Source: Bradyrhizobium diazoefficiens
GTDB taxonomy: Bacteria; Pseudomonadota; Alphaproteobacteria; Rhizobiales; Xanthobacteraceae
Reading direction: 5' to 3'
Length of the DNA: 64,000 nt
Assembly (NCBI RefSeq): GCF_018131015.1
Contig: NZ_JAFCJJ010000004.1
Span: forward strand, 62,001 to 126,000
Under the pieces are notes generated by a model that saw only the letters and a list, made by a program, of their open reading frames with translations, did not search any database and had not been told where the DNA came from. Positions 38,101-45,775 of the stretch are shown piece after piece (the stretch's first letter is position 1; the number at the start of each line of letters is the position of its first letter). The translations under genes were made by a program, and so were the position numbers.

Positions 38101-41100
38101 GTTGCCGGTGAGGTCCTTCCAGGTGCCGGCGGCGCCGGGCACGTCGGCCTGACCACCCAATCGGCCTTCGACGCCGACTTCGCGCGCCACCGACGAGACC
38201 TGGTCGGCGAAGGTCGCGAGCGTCTCCGTCATGTTGTTGATGGTGTCGGCGAGGGCTGCGACCTCGCCCTTCGATTTCACCGTCAGGTTCTGCTTGAGGT
38301 CGCCGTTGGCGACCGCCGTCACGACCTTGACGATGCCGCGCACCTGCTCGGTGAGGTTCGCCGCCATGAAGTTGACGGTGTCGGTGAGGTCCTTCCAGGT
38401 GCCGGCGACGCCGGGCACCTGGGCCTGGCCGCCGAGCTCGCCTTCGGTGCCGACCTCGCGCGCCACGCGGGTGACCTCGCCGGCGAACGCGTTGAGCTGG
38501 TCCACCATGGTGTTGATGGTGTTCTTCAGCTCAAGGATTTCGCCCTTCACGTCCACCGTGATCTTGCGCGACAGGTCGCCGCGCGCCACCGCCGTGGTGA
38601 CCTCGGCGATGTTGCGGACCTGGGTGGTGAGGTTCGCGGCCAGCAGGTTGACGTTGTCGGTGAGGTCTTTCCAGGTGCCGCCGACGCCGGGCACCACGGC
38701 CTGGCCGCCGAGCCGGCCCTCGGTGCCGACCTCGCGCGCGACGCGCGTCACTTCGGCCGCGAACGAGCGCAACTGCTCGACCATCGTGTTGAGCGTGTCC
38801 TTCAACAGAAGGATCTCGCCGCGCACGTCCACCGTGATCTTCTTCGACAGGTCGCCGCCGGCAATCGCGGTCGCGACCTCGGCGATGTTGCGGACCTGGG
38901 CGGTCAGGTTCGAGGCCATGAAGTTGACGTTGTCGGTGAGGTCCTTCCAGGTGCCGGCGACGCCCGGCACTTCGGCCTGGCCGCCGAGCTTGCCCTCGGT
39001 GCCGACCTCGCGGGCGACGCGCGTCACTTCGCCGGCGAAACCGTTGAGCTGGTCCACCATGGTATTGATGGTGTTCTTCAACTCCAGGATCTCACCCTTC
39101 ACGTCCACCGTGATCTTGCGCGACAGGTCGCCGCGCGCCACGGCCGTGGTGACTTCGGCGATGTTGCGGACCTGGGCGGTGAGGTTGCCCGCCATCGAGT
39201 TCACGCTGTCGGTCAGGTCCTTCCAGGTGCCGGCGACGCCGGGCACGTTGGCCTGGCCGCCGAGACGGCCCTCGGTGCCGACCTCGCGCGCCACGCGCGT
39301 CACCTCTCCCGCGAAGCGGTTGAGCTGGTCGACCATCGTGTTCAGCGTGTCCTTGAGCTGAAGGATCTCGCCGCGCACGTCCACCGTGATCTTGCGCGAC
39401 AGGTCGCCGCCGGCGATCGCGGTCGCGACCTCGGCGATGTTGCGGACCTGGGCGGTGAGGTTACCCGCCATCGAGTTGACGTTGTCGGTGAGGTCCTTCC
39501 AGGTGCCGGCAACGCCCGTTACCTGCGCCTGGCCGCCGAGCTTGCCCTCGGTGCCGACCTCGCGCGCGACGCGCGTGACTTCGCCGGCGAAGGCGTTGAG
39601 CTGGTCCACCATGGTGTTGAGCGTTTCCTTGAGCTGAAGGATTTCGCCCGACACGTTGACGGTGATCTTCTTCGACAGGTCGCCCTTGGCCACGGCGGTC
39701 GCGACTTCGGCGATGTTGCGGACCTGTCCGGTCAGGTTGGACGCCATCGAGTTGACGGAGTCGGTGAGGTCCTTCCAGGTGCCGGCGACGCCGCGGACCT
39801 GGGCCTGGCCGCCGAGCTTGCCCTCGGTGCCGACCTCGCGGGCGACGCGCGTGACTTCGCCCGCGAACGCGTTGAGCTGGTCCACCATGGTGTTGATGGT
39901 GTCCTTCAACTCCAGAATCTCGCCGCGCACGTCCACGGTTATCTTCTTGGAGAGGTCGCCGCCGGCGACCGCGGTCGTCACCTCGGCGATGTTGCGGACC
40001 TGCGCCGTCAGGTTCGACGCCATCGAGTTGACGCTTTCGGTCAAGTCCTTCCAGGTGCCGGCGACGCCGAGCACGTTGGCCTGGCCGCCGAGTCGGCCTT
40101 CGGTGCCGACCTCGCGGGCGACGCGCGTCACTTCGCCGGCGAACGCGTTGAGCTGGTCCACCATGGTGTTGAGCGTTTCCTTCAGCTGAAGGATTTCGCC
40201 CGAGACGTTCACCGTGATCTTCTTCGACAGGTCGCCGCCGGCAATCGCGGTCGCGACGTCGGCAATGTTTCGGACCTGCGCGGTCAGGTTCGAGGCCATG
40301 AAGTTGACGTTGTCGGTGAGGTCCTTCCAGGTGCCGGCGACGCCGGGCACCTGGGCCTGGCCGCCGAGCTTGCCCTCGGTGCCGACCTCGCGGGCGACGC
40401 GCGTCACTTCTGAGGCGAAGGAGTTGAGCTGGTCCACCATGGTGTTGATGGTGTCCTTCAGCTCCAGAATTTCGCCGCGCACGTCCACGGTGATCTTGCG
40501 GGAGAGGTCGCCGCGCGCGACCGCTGTCGTCACGTTGGCGATGTTGCGGACTTGCGCGGTGAGGTTGCCGCACATCGCGTTGACGGAGTCGGTGAGGTCC
40601 TTCCAGGTGCCGGCGACGCCGGGCACGATGGCCTGGCCGCCGAGCTTGCCGTCGGTGCCGACCTCGCGGGCGACGCGCGTCACCTCGGAGGCGAAGGAGC
40701 GGAGCTGGTCCACCATCGTGTTGATGGCTTCCTTGAGCTGCAGGATCTCGCCGCGGACGTCGACGGTGATCTTCTTCGACAAGTCGCCGTTGGCGACCGC
40801 GATCGTCACCTCGGCAATGTTGCGAACCTGGTTGGTCAGGTTGTTCGCCATCGAGTTGACGCTCTCGGTCAGGTCCTTCCAGACGCCGGTCACCTCCATG
40901 ACCTGGGCCTGGCCGCCGAGCTTGCCCTCGGTGCCGACCTCGCGCGCGACGCGCGTCACCTCGGAGGTGAACACGCCGAGCTGCTTGATCATGGTGTTGA
41001 CGATGTTGGCCGACTGCAGGAACTCGCCGCGCAAAGGCCGGCCATCGACGTCGAGCTTCACGATCTGGAGCAGGTCGCCCTGGGCCACGGCGGCGACGGC

Positions 41101-41481
41101 GCGCGTCACCTCGCGGGTCGGCCAGAGCAGGTCGTCGATCAGCGTGTTGACGGAGCCTTCCATGTCGGCCCAGGAGCCGGAGGCGAGGCCGAACTTCACG
41201 CGCTGGCGCGTCTTGCCCTCGCGCCCCACCACCTGGCCGACCAGCTCGAGCTGTTGCGCCATGCGCTGGTTGGCTGCGATGATTTCATTGAACGTGTCGG
41301 CGATCTTGCCGTCGATGCCGAGATAGTCGCCGCTCATCCGCACGGAGAAATCGCCGCTGCGCATGGCCTGCAGGGCGAGCAGCAACTCCGCCCGGGAATC
41401 CGGCTCCGGTGTACCGTTGATTTTAGGCTTTGAGACACGACGACCGGAGCGTGATGCAGTTCCGGGATCGAGGTCGCTCAT
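35194..41481 (-). CDS. poly-HAMP GAF hybrid histidine kinase with three receiver domains
   Basis: A 2095-residue cytoplasmic hybrid kinase with no membrane span. About residues 40-1190 are HAMP-type helices, including eleven near-identical 92-residue units ([39 protein letters not shown]). A GAF domain (about 1190-1340) and a coiled coil follow. HisKA has His near 1432 (SHELRTP); HATPase has [17 protein letters not shown] and GGTGLGLA. Three receivers carry phospho-Asp near 1755 (SLDVFLPD), 1875 (LDLRLPD) and 2023 (LMDIMMPQ). The architecture recalls fungal group III (Nik1/Os-1) osmosensing kinases, which also have HAMP arrays. GGGGGAA precedes ATG 41481; a consensus EcfG promoter lies further upstream. 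Confidence 0.95.
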   Translation of the reverse strand: MSDLDPGTASRSGRRVSKPKINGTPEPDSRAELLLALQAMRSGDFSVRMSGDYLGIDGKIADTFNEIIAANQRMAQQLELVGQVVGREGKTRQRVKFGLASGSWADMEGSVNTLIDDLLWPTREVTRAVAAVAQGDLLQIVKLDVDGRPLRGEFLQSANIVNTMIKQLGVFTSEVTRVAREVGTEGKLGGQAQVMEVTGVWKDLTESVNSMANNLTNQVRNIAEVTIAVANGDLSKKITVDVRGEILQLKEAINTMVDQLRSFASEVTRVAREVGTDGKLGGQAIVPGVAGTWKDLTDSVNAMCGNLTAQVRNIANVTTAVARGDLSRKITVDVRGEILELKDTINTMVDQLNSFASEVTRVAREVGTEGKLGGQAQVPGVAGTWKDLTDNVNFMASNLTAQVRNIADVATAIAGGDLSKKITVNVSGEILQLKETLNTMVDQLNAFAGEVTRVAREVGTEGRLGGQANVLGVAGTWKDLTESVNSMASNLTAQVRNIAEVTTAVAGGDLSKKITVDVRGEILELKDTINTMVDQLNAFAGEVTRVAREVGTEGKLGGQAQVRGVAGTWKDLTDSVNSMASNLTGQVRNIAEVATAVAKGDLSKKITVNVSGEILQLKETLNTMVDQLNAFAGEVTRVAREVGTEGKLGGQAQVTGVAGTWKDLTDNVNSMAGNLTAQVRNIAEVATAIAGGDLSRKITVDVRGEILQLKDTLNTMVDQLNRFAGEVTRVAREVGTEGRLGGQANVPGVAGTWKDLTDSVNSMAGNLTAQVRNIAEVTTAVARGDLSRKITVDVKGEILELKNTINTMVDQLNGFAGEVTRVAREVGTEGKLGGQAEVPGVAGTWKDLTDNVNFMASNLTAQVRNIAEVATAIAGGDLSKKITVDVRGEILLLKDTLNTMVEQLRSFAAEVTRVAREVGTEGRLGGQAVVPGVGGTWKDLTDNVNLLAANLTTQVRNIAEVTTAVARGDLSRKITVDVKGEILELKNTINTMVDQLNAFAGEVTRVAREVGTEGELGGQAQVPGVAGTWKDLTDTVNFMAANLTEQVRGIVKVVTAVANGDLKQNLTVKSKGEVAALADTINNMTETLATFADQVSSVAREVGVEGRLGGQADVPGAAGTWKDLTGNVNLLAANLTSQVRAIAEVATAVTKGDLTRSIQVDARGEVAELKDNINTMITNLRLTTDVNTEQDWLKTNLAKFTNMLQGQRDLTTVGRLLLSELSPLVNAHTGVIYQVESEDNPQLLLLASYAGDGVYPYQRVLQFGEGLIGQCALDRRPRLVGDIPPDVVPINSALLRVAPRNLVVLPVLFEGQVKAVIELASLTSFTTSQMTFLEQLTDSIGIVLNSIEATMQTEGLLKQSQQLAGELQTQQRELQQTNDQLEQKAQQLAERNVEVERKNQEIEQARRALEEKATELALTSKYKSEFLANMSHELRTPLNSILILGQQLTDNPDGNLSAKQVEFARTIHGAGTDLLNLISDILDLSKIESGTVTVDAEEILTANLLETVGRPFRHEAENRNLSFKIDVDPNLARSLVTDSKRLQQVLKNLLSNAFKFTAEGEVRLKVGGALGGWSPDHPVLNAAPAVIAFEVADTGIGIPLEKQKLIFEAFQQADAGTSRKYGGTGLGLAISRELASLLGGEIHLRSAPGKGSSFTLYLPLKYSGPTLAPRAPAPEHSQPPALQPTAPEHRVIEQLPDDRLNLEPGDTILLIVEDDPHYARILVDLARDKGFKVLVAARGAEALELAKQYQPRAVSLDVFLPDMLGWTVLSQLKHNPLTRHIPVQIITLDEDRQHALARGAFSFVNKPTTTEGVAAALTQIKEYARPRRKRLLIVEDNEAEQMSIRELLHHDDIEIVTTDTGAGALSTMREAPCDCVVLDLRLPDMSGFEVLDQIRNDETLSNVPVVVFTGRELSAEEDAELHTMARSIVVKGVESPERLLDETALFLHRVITELPLEKQRMLEKLNSSDEDLIGKTALLVDDDARNIFALSSVLERRGMKVLTATTGREAVALVESNPEIAIVLMDIMMPQMDGYQTIGVIRENPAFARLPIIALTAKAMKGDREKCLEAGASDYLAKPVNTDQLLLAIRMWLHR
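37960..40970 (-). repeat. tandem 276-bp HAMP-coding repeats (about 11 units)
   Basis: The phrase GTGCCGACCTCGCG recurs about every 276 bp (for example 38451, 38727, 39277, 39553, 39829, 40105, 40381, 40657 and 40933). Units are very similar at DNA level, which allows slippage or gene conversion. Units alternate between an INTM and an LNTM form, with the phase broken between the fifth and sixth unit. Confidence 0.9.
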
Positions 41482-41617
41482 ACGTTATTCCCCCGCAGGT
41501 ACTTACTGATTCCGCGCCCCTAGGCACGGATGAATAGAGCGTCGGCCGAATCGCAAATCAAGCGGCAACGTTGCGGCGCGCGAAAATGGAACCTGCTTAG
41601 CTCAGCCCGACCAAGCA

Positions 41618-41642
41618 AACGGCGGAAGGGGCGATTGGTTCC
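41618..41642 (-). promoter_or_regulatory. EcfG-type promoter (poly-HAMP kinase operon)
   Basis: Minus strand GGAAC (41642-41638), 16-nt spacer, CGTT (41621-41618): full consensus. It leaves an unusually long leader of about 130 nt before ATG 41481. Confidence 0.65.
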
Positions 41643-41711
41643 AATCGGTGCGAGGCAATTATCGTGATCCCGCCGCCTGTTCCTGGGATGGATCCCCGTC
41701 GAGGGCCCATA

Positions 41712-41736
41712 GGAACGAACCGAATTGCCTACGGTT
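41712..41736 (+). promoter_or_regulatory. EcfG-type promoter (secreted small protein)
   Basis: GGAAC (41712-41716), 16-nt spacer, GGTT (41733-41736), 27 bp before ATG 41763 and divergent from the kinase promoter. Confidence 0.6.
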
Positions 41737-41762
41737 GGCCCGGCAAGCCAGGAGAAGTGAAC

Positions 41763-42059
41763 ATGAAGGCCGGATTCGCCGTCTTCGTCGTTGCAATGCT
41801 TGCCGCCGGATCAGCCCTCGCGCAGGCCGGCGCCCCCAGCGGACGCGGGGCCGTGACCGGCGATCCCGCCGCGAGCTCGGCGACGCCGCGCGCGGATGCG
41901 CCGACCACGGGAACGGCGACCAAGCCGAGTCCGAGCGGCAGCGGCACGTCGACCTCTGGCGGCAAGGACGCCAACGGCGATGCGGGACGGGACAAGATGC
42001 CCGAGAGCGACCGCACGGTGCGGCCGGAGAGCCAGCAGCATCATCCGGAAGGCAAATGA
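41763..42059 (+). CDS. small secreted low-complexity protein
   Basis: A 98-residue protein from ATG 41763 (AGGAGA upstream) with a signal peptide (MKAGFAVFVVAMLAAGSALA, cleavage near LAQA). The mature chain is rich in Gly, Ser, Thr, Pro and charged residues and probably unfolded. It is preceded by an EcfG-type promoter, like the 32983 gene. Confidence 0.7.
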   Translation: MKAGFAVFVVAMLAAGSALAQAGAPSGRGAVTGDPAASSATPRADAPTTGTATKPSPSGSGTSTSGGKDANGDAGRDKMPESDRTVRPESQQHHPEGK

Positions 42060-42079
42060 GCCGCGCTATTTGACGGCCA

Positions 42080-42595
42080 TCATTTGTCAGCCATGGCCCG
42101 TGCGTCGTCCCTGACTTGCGAACGCAGCATCGGAAGCTGCGCGCGCGCGAATGACGCCAGCGCAGCATCGTCCGGTGCTCTCAGGTAGGATTCAAACAGG
42201 GCGATGGCTGATTCATATTCGGCGATCTGCGCCGCATAGAAGCTCCGGACATAGGCCGGCCCGTCGGCGCTGTCGGCCTCGGCGAGGCTGGCGCCGACCG
42301 AAGCTGCCTTGCTGAGGCGAGGCTCGGCGCCGATGGCCTCCTGGATCTCCTTCAGGGCAGTGTCGCGCCGGGCCGCTTCCTCGGCGCGCAAGGCGGCCAG
42401 ATTCTTGACTTCCGCATTGCCCTTGAGGTCCGTGCTTTCCAAGAGACCGTGCTGAAAGCGGCTGAAGGCGTAGAGGCCGGCGATGACCTCCGTTGCGGTC
42501 GGTGCGCGATCGCCTTGTCCCCGCTCGCCGGAGCTGTCGGCGAAAGCGGCGGCGGCGCTGATGAGGACCAGGACGATCGCGACAAGTACACGCAT
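42080..42595 (-). CDS. DUF4142-like periplasmic protein (copy 1)
   Basis: A 171-residue secreted protein from ATG 42595: signal peptide MRVLVAIVLVLISAAAAFA, then an all-helical domain (FYAAQIAEYESAIALFESYL, FARAQLPMLRSQVRDD) that follows the ferritin-like DUF4142 pattern of paired helices ending LP.L..H/R. Metal-type His residues are mostly missing, so function is uncertain. It is paralogous in architecture to 46743-47294 and has a consensus EcfG promoter. Confidence 0.65.
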   Translation of the reverse strand: MRVLVAIVLVLISAAAAFADSSGERGQGDRAPTATEVIAGLYAFSRFQHGLLESTDLKGNAEVKNLAALRAEEAARRDTALKEIQEAIGAEPRLSKAASVGASLAEADSADGPAYVRSFYAAQIAEYESAIALFESYLRAPDDAALASFARAQLPMLRSQVRDDARAMADK

Positions 42596-42648
42596 GGGGA
42601 TGCAATGACGGATCGCGCGCGAAGTTCCGGCAAACGTTACGATAAGGC

Positions 42649-42674
42649 AACGTCGGTTGCGGATCAGGGGTTCC
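42649..42674 (-). promoter_or_regulatory. EcfG-type promoter (DUF4142 copy 1)
   Basis: Minus strand GGAAC (42674-42670), 17-nt spacer, CGTT (42652-42649), 54 bp before ATG 42595. Confidence 0.65.
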
Positions 42675-42691
42675 GTGCCCAATTCATATCG

Positions 42692-42886
42692 ATGAAACAG
42701 TCTGATATCTTCAGGGAAAACGCCGACAACTGCCAGCAGCTCGCCGAGCGAGCCGACGGGCAACCCGCCTTCAATCGCTTTTCGCGCATGGCGGATGCCT
42801 GGACGGCATTGGCGAACGAGCAGGACTGGCTCGACGGCGAAATCCCGCCCATCAAGGTCGGCGGCCGTCCAAGGCTGGATGCGTGA
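42692..42886 (+). CDS. small protein, ENADNCQQLAERA type
   Basis: A 64-residue soluble protein starting MKQSDIFRENADNCQQLAE, with FNRFSRMADAWTALANEQDWLDGEIPP. Short proteins with this N-C-LAERA...R.....W..LA.EQ.WLDG pattern are common in Bradyrhizobium; function unknown. ATG 42605 in frame would add 29 residues. Confidence 0.6.
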   Translation: MKQSDIFRENADNCQQLAERADGQPAFNRFSRMADAWTALANEQDWLDGEIPPIKVGGRPRLDA

Positions 42887-42997
42887 GCGCTCGCGCTTTC
42901 GTGAGCCTTCGTGTGAGACCGCTCGCGGAATGTCAGCGACCAATCAGGTAGCGTCCGGTGGATTGCGTTGATTTCCGATTCCAGAAGGAGGTTCGCG

Positions 42998-43129
42998 ATG
43001 GCTCCGCGGCTGGCTCTGTTCTCTCTCATTCTTGCCTTCGGCGTCTCGGTTGCGTTCGCGACGGCGACGACGGTACGGCAGGTGCACCACGAAAATTCGT
43101 CGATTCGACTCCACGCCGCCCATAGCTAG
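42998..43129 (+). CDS. 43-residue secreted or membrane peptide
   Basis: AAGGAGG sits 7 nt before ATG 42998. The peptide has a hydrophobic N-terminal helix (LALFSLILAFGVSVAFATA) and a short polar tail with HHENSSIRLHAAHS. It may be a secreted peptide or a single-pass membrane protein. Confidence 0.55.
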   Translation: MAPRLALFSLILAFGVSVAFATATTVRQVHHENSSIRLHAAHS

Positions 43130-43149
43130 CGGGGCGATCCTCTCGCGCC

Positions 43150-43174
43150 GGAACATTCGAGGTGCCGATGCGTA
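43150..43174 (+). promoter_or_regulatory. possible EcfG-type promoter (one mismatch)
   Basis: GGAAC (43150-43154), 16-nt spacer, CGTA (43171-43174), 45 bp before ATG 43219. The last base deviates from CGTT. Confidence 0.4.
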
Positions 43175-43218
43175 GGCGCTTAAGGACGTTCCGGCAGGGC
43201 AACAGGCGAGAGGACATC

Positions 43219-43428
43219 ATGGCGCATTCCAACCACGGCATCGTGAGGGACCAGCGGGCGGAAGATCAGCCGCGCGACAAGTCGCGCGCGCAGACCGTCC
43301 ACAAGTCCGACCGGCAAAAGGGTTCGCCGTCGCGTGAGGCGACGCGCGATCCCAAGCTCAACGACCAGAGCAAGACGCCCGGCTCGGGCGTCATGCCCGA
43401 CGATTCCGGGGACGCACCGACCGGCTGA
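43219..43428 (+). CDS. small hydrophilic (hydrophilin-like) protein
   Basis: A 69-residue protein from ATG 43219 with AGAGGA upstream; the upstream in-frame ATG 43162 has no site. It is almost all polar (DKSRAQTVHKSDRQKGSP, DDSGDAPTG) and predicted disordered, like desiccation-linked hydrophilins. A near-consensus EcfG promoter precedes it. Confidence 0.6.
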   Translation: MAHSNHGIVRDQRAEDQPRDKSRAQTVHKSDRQKGSPSREATRDPKLNDQSKTPGSGVMPDDSGDAPTG

Positions 43429-43466
43429 TTGCGCGAGGAACCAATCCCCGCGTGAAGAGTCGACGA

Positions 43467-43507
43467 ATTGCTTCCGGTAGTCATGCCCCCGGTGCGCCGG
43501 AAGCAAT
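43467..43507. repeat. perfect 11-bp inverted repeat
   Basis: ATTGCTTCCGG (43467-43477) and CCGGAAGCAAT (43497-43507) flank a 19-nt spacer. It sits between the hydrophilin gene and a terminator; it could be a stem-loop in the 3' RNA or an operator. Confidence 0.45.
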
Positions 43508-43515
43508 CTCCAAGG

Positions 43516-43550
43516 ACGGCCCTGGCACCCACGGTGCCGGGGCCGTTTTG
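43516..43550 (+). terminator. intrinsic terminator
   Basis: ACGGCCCTGGCACC-CAC-GGTGCCGGGGCCGT followed by TTTG: a long GC-rich stem with one mismatch and a short T-run, about 90 bp after the hydrophilin gene and convergent with the RHH gene. Confidence 0.65.
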
Positions 43551-43564
43551 TTGTTGGGGATGGG

Positions 43565-43813
43565 TCAGTCGTCCTTGCCGCCGTCGGGGTCGCCTTGCGT
43601 ATGCCCCTCGGGGCCGCGGCCGAAGACGCCGAAACTGCTCGACTTCACGCCGGCCGCGGCATCGATGCCGACCGCGGCCAGGCCGAACTTGAGGAGTTCG
43701 CGGACCGCCGCCGCGCGTGTTGGCATGCGGTGTTTGAACCGGAAATCATCAATGGCGGCCAACTCTTCCGGCGAGAGCATGACCTGGAGGCGCTCGGCGC
43801 GAAGGTCGTTCAT
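43565..43813 (-). CDS. ribbon-helix-helix-like regulator
   Basis: An 82-residue protein starting MNDLRAERLQVMLSPEELAAIDDF. The strand RLQVML followed by two helices (PEELAAIDDFRFKHRM and TRAAAVRELLKFGL) matches the RHH fold of small DNA-binding proteins. The tail is polar (GHTQGDPDGGKDD). The ATG at 43813 is preferred over TTG 43819. A perfect palindrome lies 25 bp upstream, suggesting autoregulation. It is not next to a toxin gene. Confidence 0.65.
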   Translation of the reverse strand: MNDLRAERLQVMLSPEELAAIDDFRFKHRMPTRAAAVRELLKFGLAAVGIDAAAGVKSSSFGVFGRGPEGHTQGDPDGGKDD

Positions 43814-43837
43814 GGTCAATCACACAGTTTGTGCAAG

Positions 43838-43854
43838 TTGAGTAGTTTACTCAA
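43838..43854. promoter_or_regulatory. candidate RHH operator
   Basis: TTGAGTA-GTT-TACTCAA is a perfect 7-bp inverted repeat; CAAGTT and AACTTG flank it at 43834 and 43861. A half-like TGAGTA occurs near 43902. It lies in an AT-rich spacer just upstream of the RHH gene. Confidence 0.5.
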
Positions 43855-43986
43855 TGAACGAACTTGTCTTGGGTTCCACAAGAATCGACAAAATCCCCAA
43901 ATGAGTAAAAATATCTAATAAAATCAATAAGTTATTATTGAAACGACTCTCGTCTTGGCGCATTCTCATGGAAAGGGAGAAGAGCC

Positions 43987-44145
43987 ATGACGAATGAGGT
44001 CAGGTTACCCCGCAAGCTTTCCGAAGAGTCCGAAGCTCCAAAGCCGGTGCGTCCGAGCCACCAGAAGGTCATCGACCAGGTCGAACGCTGGGCCAACAGC
44101 CCCGGCCTGCAACCGCCGAGGATAGACGATGCGAAGACGGTCTGA
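43987..44145 (+). CDS. small hypothetical protein
   Basis: A 52-residue soluble protein with GGGAGA before ATG 43987. RPSHQKVIDQVERWANSPGL is a likely amphipathic helix. It overlaps the next ORF by 17 bp. No family recognised. Confidence 0.55.
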   Translation: MTNEVRLPRKLSEESEAPKPVRPSHQKVIDQVERWANSPGLQPPRIDDAKTV

Positions 44146-44323
44146 GCCGCACACATTCGAACAGCGTCTGGGCGCGCAACGGCTGCGGCTCGAGCATGAA
44201 CTTTCGGGCTTGCCGGACGGGCATCTGCGCGACTCTGTTCTCGCGCGTATCGAGCAGCTTCAGACCGCAGCCGAGATGTATGGCTTCCTGAAGTTACGGG
44301 AAGAGGCCGCGGTCCCCCGCTGA
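44129..44323 (+). CDS. small helical protein
   Basis: A 64-residue protein (FEQRLGAQRLRLEHEL, RIEQLQTAAEMYGFL) that starts within the end of the 52-residue ORF and overlaps the convergent membrane protein gene by 30 bp. Probably cotranscribed with 43987-44145. Unknown function. Confidence 0.55.
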   Translation: MRRRSEPHTFEQRLGAQRLRLEHELSGLPDGHLRDSVLARIEQLQTAAEMYGFLKLREEAAVPR

Positions 44324-44779
44324 TCGCTCCCAGCGCGCGGGACGCTTGTGGCGGGAGGTGACGCGAAGCATCCGCCTCAGCCACCACGCCGACACCGCGA
44401 CGACGGCCCACACCAGAATGGCGATGGCGAAGGCGCCGATGACGGTCATCGAAACCAGGGCGCAGAAAGTTGCGGCGAAGGCGGCAAGACCGATGCTTCC
44501 GAGGCCGGCACCCACAGCGTCCAGAGCCGCGGCCTGCTGACCGCGTCTTCGTCCACGGCAACCAGCCTTCTCCTTGGCCCGGCGCGCGTGGCTCTCGATC
44601 AAGGTCGCGCTGGCGCAGAAGACGGCCGGAAGCGCGAGGAAGAGCCCGCCGACGGAGACCCCGGAACTGTCACCCACCACCCCCGCCAAAACCGTCGCGA
44701 GGCCCCCGAGCAGGAAGCGAACGACGTATTCGTACCAGCGCGTCTGCTTGAGTGCCGAAGATGACAGCTTGACCAGCAT
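44294..44779 (-). CDS. DUF3147-like membrane protein (second of a pair)
   Basis: A 161-residue membrane protein starting MLVKLSSSALKQ. Its first half (VRFLLGGLATVLAGVVG, GGLFLALPAVFCASATLI) resembles its 115-residue neighbour; the second half adds two more hydrophobic helices and a basic tail. The start overlaps the preceding stop (TGATG), so the pair is translationally coupled. Confidence 0.65.
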   Translation of the reverse strand: MLVKLSSSALKQTRWYEYVVRFLLGGLATVLAGVVGDSSGVSVGGLFLALPAVFCASATLIESHARRAKEKAGCRGRRRGQQAAALDAVGAGLGSIGLAAFAATFCALVSMTVIGAFAIAILVWAVVAVSAWWLRRMLRVTSRHKRPARWERSAGDRGLFP

Positions 44780-45126
44780 CAGGCCGCCCCTCCAAGTCCC
44801 GCGAGCAGGCCGAAGGCAACCGCAAACCAAACGACGAGAGCGATCATGGTGGCGGGGAGCGCGGCAAGCCGGGACCTCATCAGCAGATGGCAGACGGCGA
44901 GGCTGTAGCAGGCGAGAGCGACCGCGCCGTAGATCATGGTCCAGCTCTCGGCCGCCGCATATTGCGGGCCATGCTGGACCACGGCGATGCCGAGGGTGGC
45001 GAGGGCCACGGATGGCGCCGCACTGAGAAGGCCGCCAAAACTCCTGGGTCGCAACATGTCACCCAGGATCGCGAAGGCGGACACGATCGCACCGCCGGCT
45101 ATGAAGCGCAGCACATATTCGGTCAT
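44779..45126 (-). CDS. DUF3147-like membrane protein (first of a pair)
   Basis: A 115-residue, four-helix membrane protein: EYVLRFIAGGAIVSAFAILGD, then FGGLLSAAPSVALATLG, a helix pair of DUF3147 type. The ATG overlaps the PAP2 stop as ATGA. Together with the next gene it may form a heteromeric membrane complex serving the PAP2 phosphatase. Confidence 0.65.
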   Translation of the reverse strand: MTEYVLRFIAGGAIVSAFAILGDMLRPRSFGGLLSAAPSVALATLGIAVVQHGPQYAAAESWTMIYGAVALACYSLAVCHLLMRSRLAALPATMIALVVWFAVAFGLLAGLGGAA

Positions 45127-45704
45127 GGCCGTGTCCGATTTACGGGAGCGCCGCCTGGCTTCCCAAGCGTCAACGGCCTCAGCATGCGTTCGACGGCGAC
45201 GCCGAGGACGAACCCCGCGACGACGTCGCTGGCCCAGTGCGCGAGCAGCGCCACGCGCGTCAGCGACAGGGCCGCTGCAATGACGCGCACGAGACGGCGC
45301 CGGGCGGGTGGCAGAAGGCCTGCTGCAGAGGCCAGCGCCCCCATGTGGACGGCATGGCCGGACGGAAAGGCGTCGCGCGGCCGTCCCGAGAACGGGACGC
45401 CACGACGATGGCCGCGCACCGTCAGCCGGTCCGGCCTGAGCTGATCGAACGCTGATTTCAGAATATGCGGCAGCACCGCCGTCGCCAGCGACACCGCCAG
45501 GATGTGGTCGGCGGCGTGGCGCTCCGCGCGAGGTCGAAGCCGGGTGTAAAGCCACCCCGCTGCGGCGAGCGCGAGGAGAACATGCTCGTCCGCACCCCAG
45601 GTCAGAGCCTCGGCAGTCTCCTCGAGCTCAGGATTGGTATGATCCGCGATCTCGTTCGCAATCGCGATATCGATCCATGTTGGTTTGACTGTTACGAGCG
45701 CCAT
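45123..45704 (-). CDS. PAP2-family membrane phosphatase
   Basis: A 193-residue integral membrane phosphatase of the type 2 phosphatidic acid phosphatase superfamily, acting on lipid or undecaprenyl phosphates. The tripartite signature is present: a K..F...RP block (LKSAFDQLRPDR near 100), FPSGHAVHMGAL near 130 with the catalytic His, and RVALLAHWASDVVAG near 165 with the second His. A weak EcfG-like site (one mismatch) is 40 bp upstream. It is first of a coupled run with two DUF3147-like proteins. Confidence 0.85.
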   Translation of the reverse strand: MALVTVKPTWIDIAIANEIADHTNPELEETAEALTWGADEHVLLALAAAGWLYTRLRPRAERHAADHILAVSLATAVLPHILKSAFDQLRPDRLTVRGHRRGVPFSGRPRDAFPSGHAVHMGALASAAGLLPPARRRLVRVIAAALSLTRVALLAHWASDVVAGFVLGVAVERMLRPLTLGKPGGAPVNRTRP

Positions 45705-45775
45705 CGGTCCAGGTTGGCGAAACGAACTCCATGACAGTTTTGTAAAGCCTGGGCGCCGATGATGTTCCTTAGGCG

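Noticed and set aside
35716..40413. 1565-residue open frame on the plus strand opposite the poly-HAMP kinase
   Set aside because: It is the antisense of highly repetitive GC3-biased coding DNA. Its protein is His/Val/Asp-rich low complexity and follows the 92-residue period of the kinase.
38451..40933. Regular 276-bp repeats as a possible CRISPR or satellite array
   Set aside because: The unit is far too long and is in frame with a protein-coding HAMP domain.
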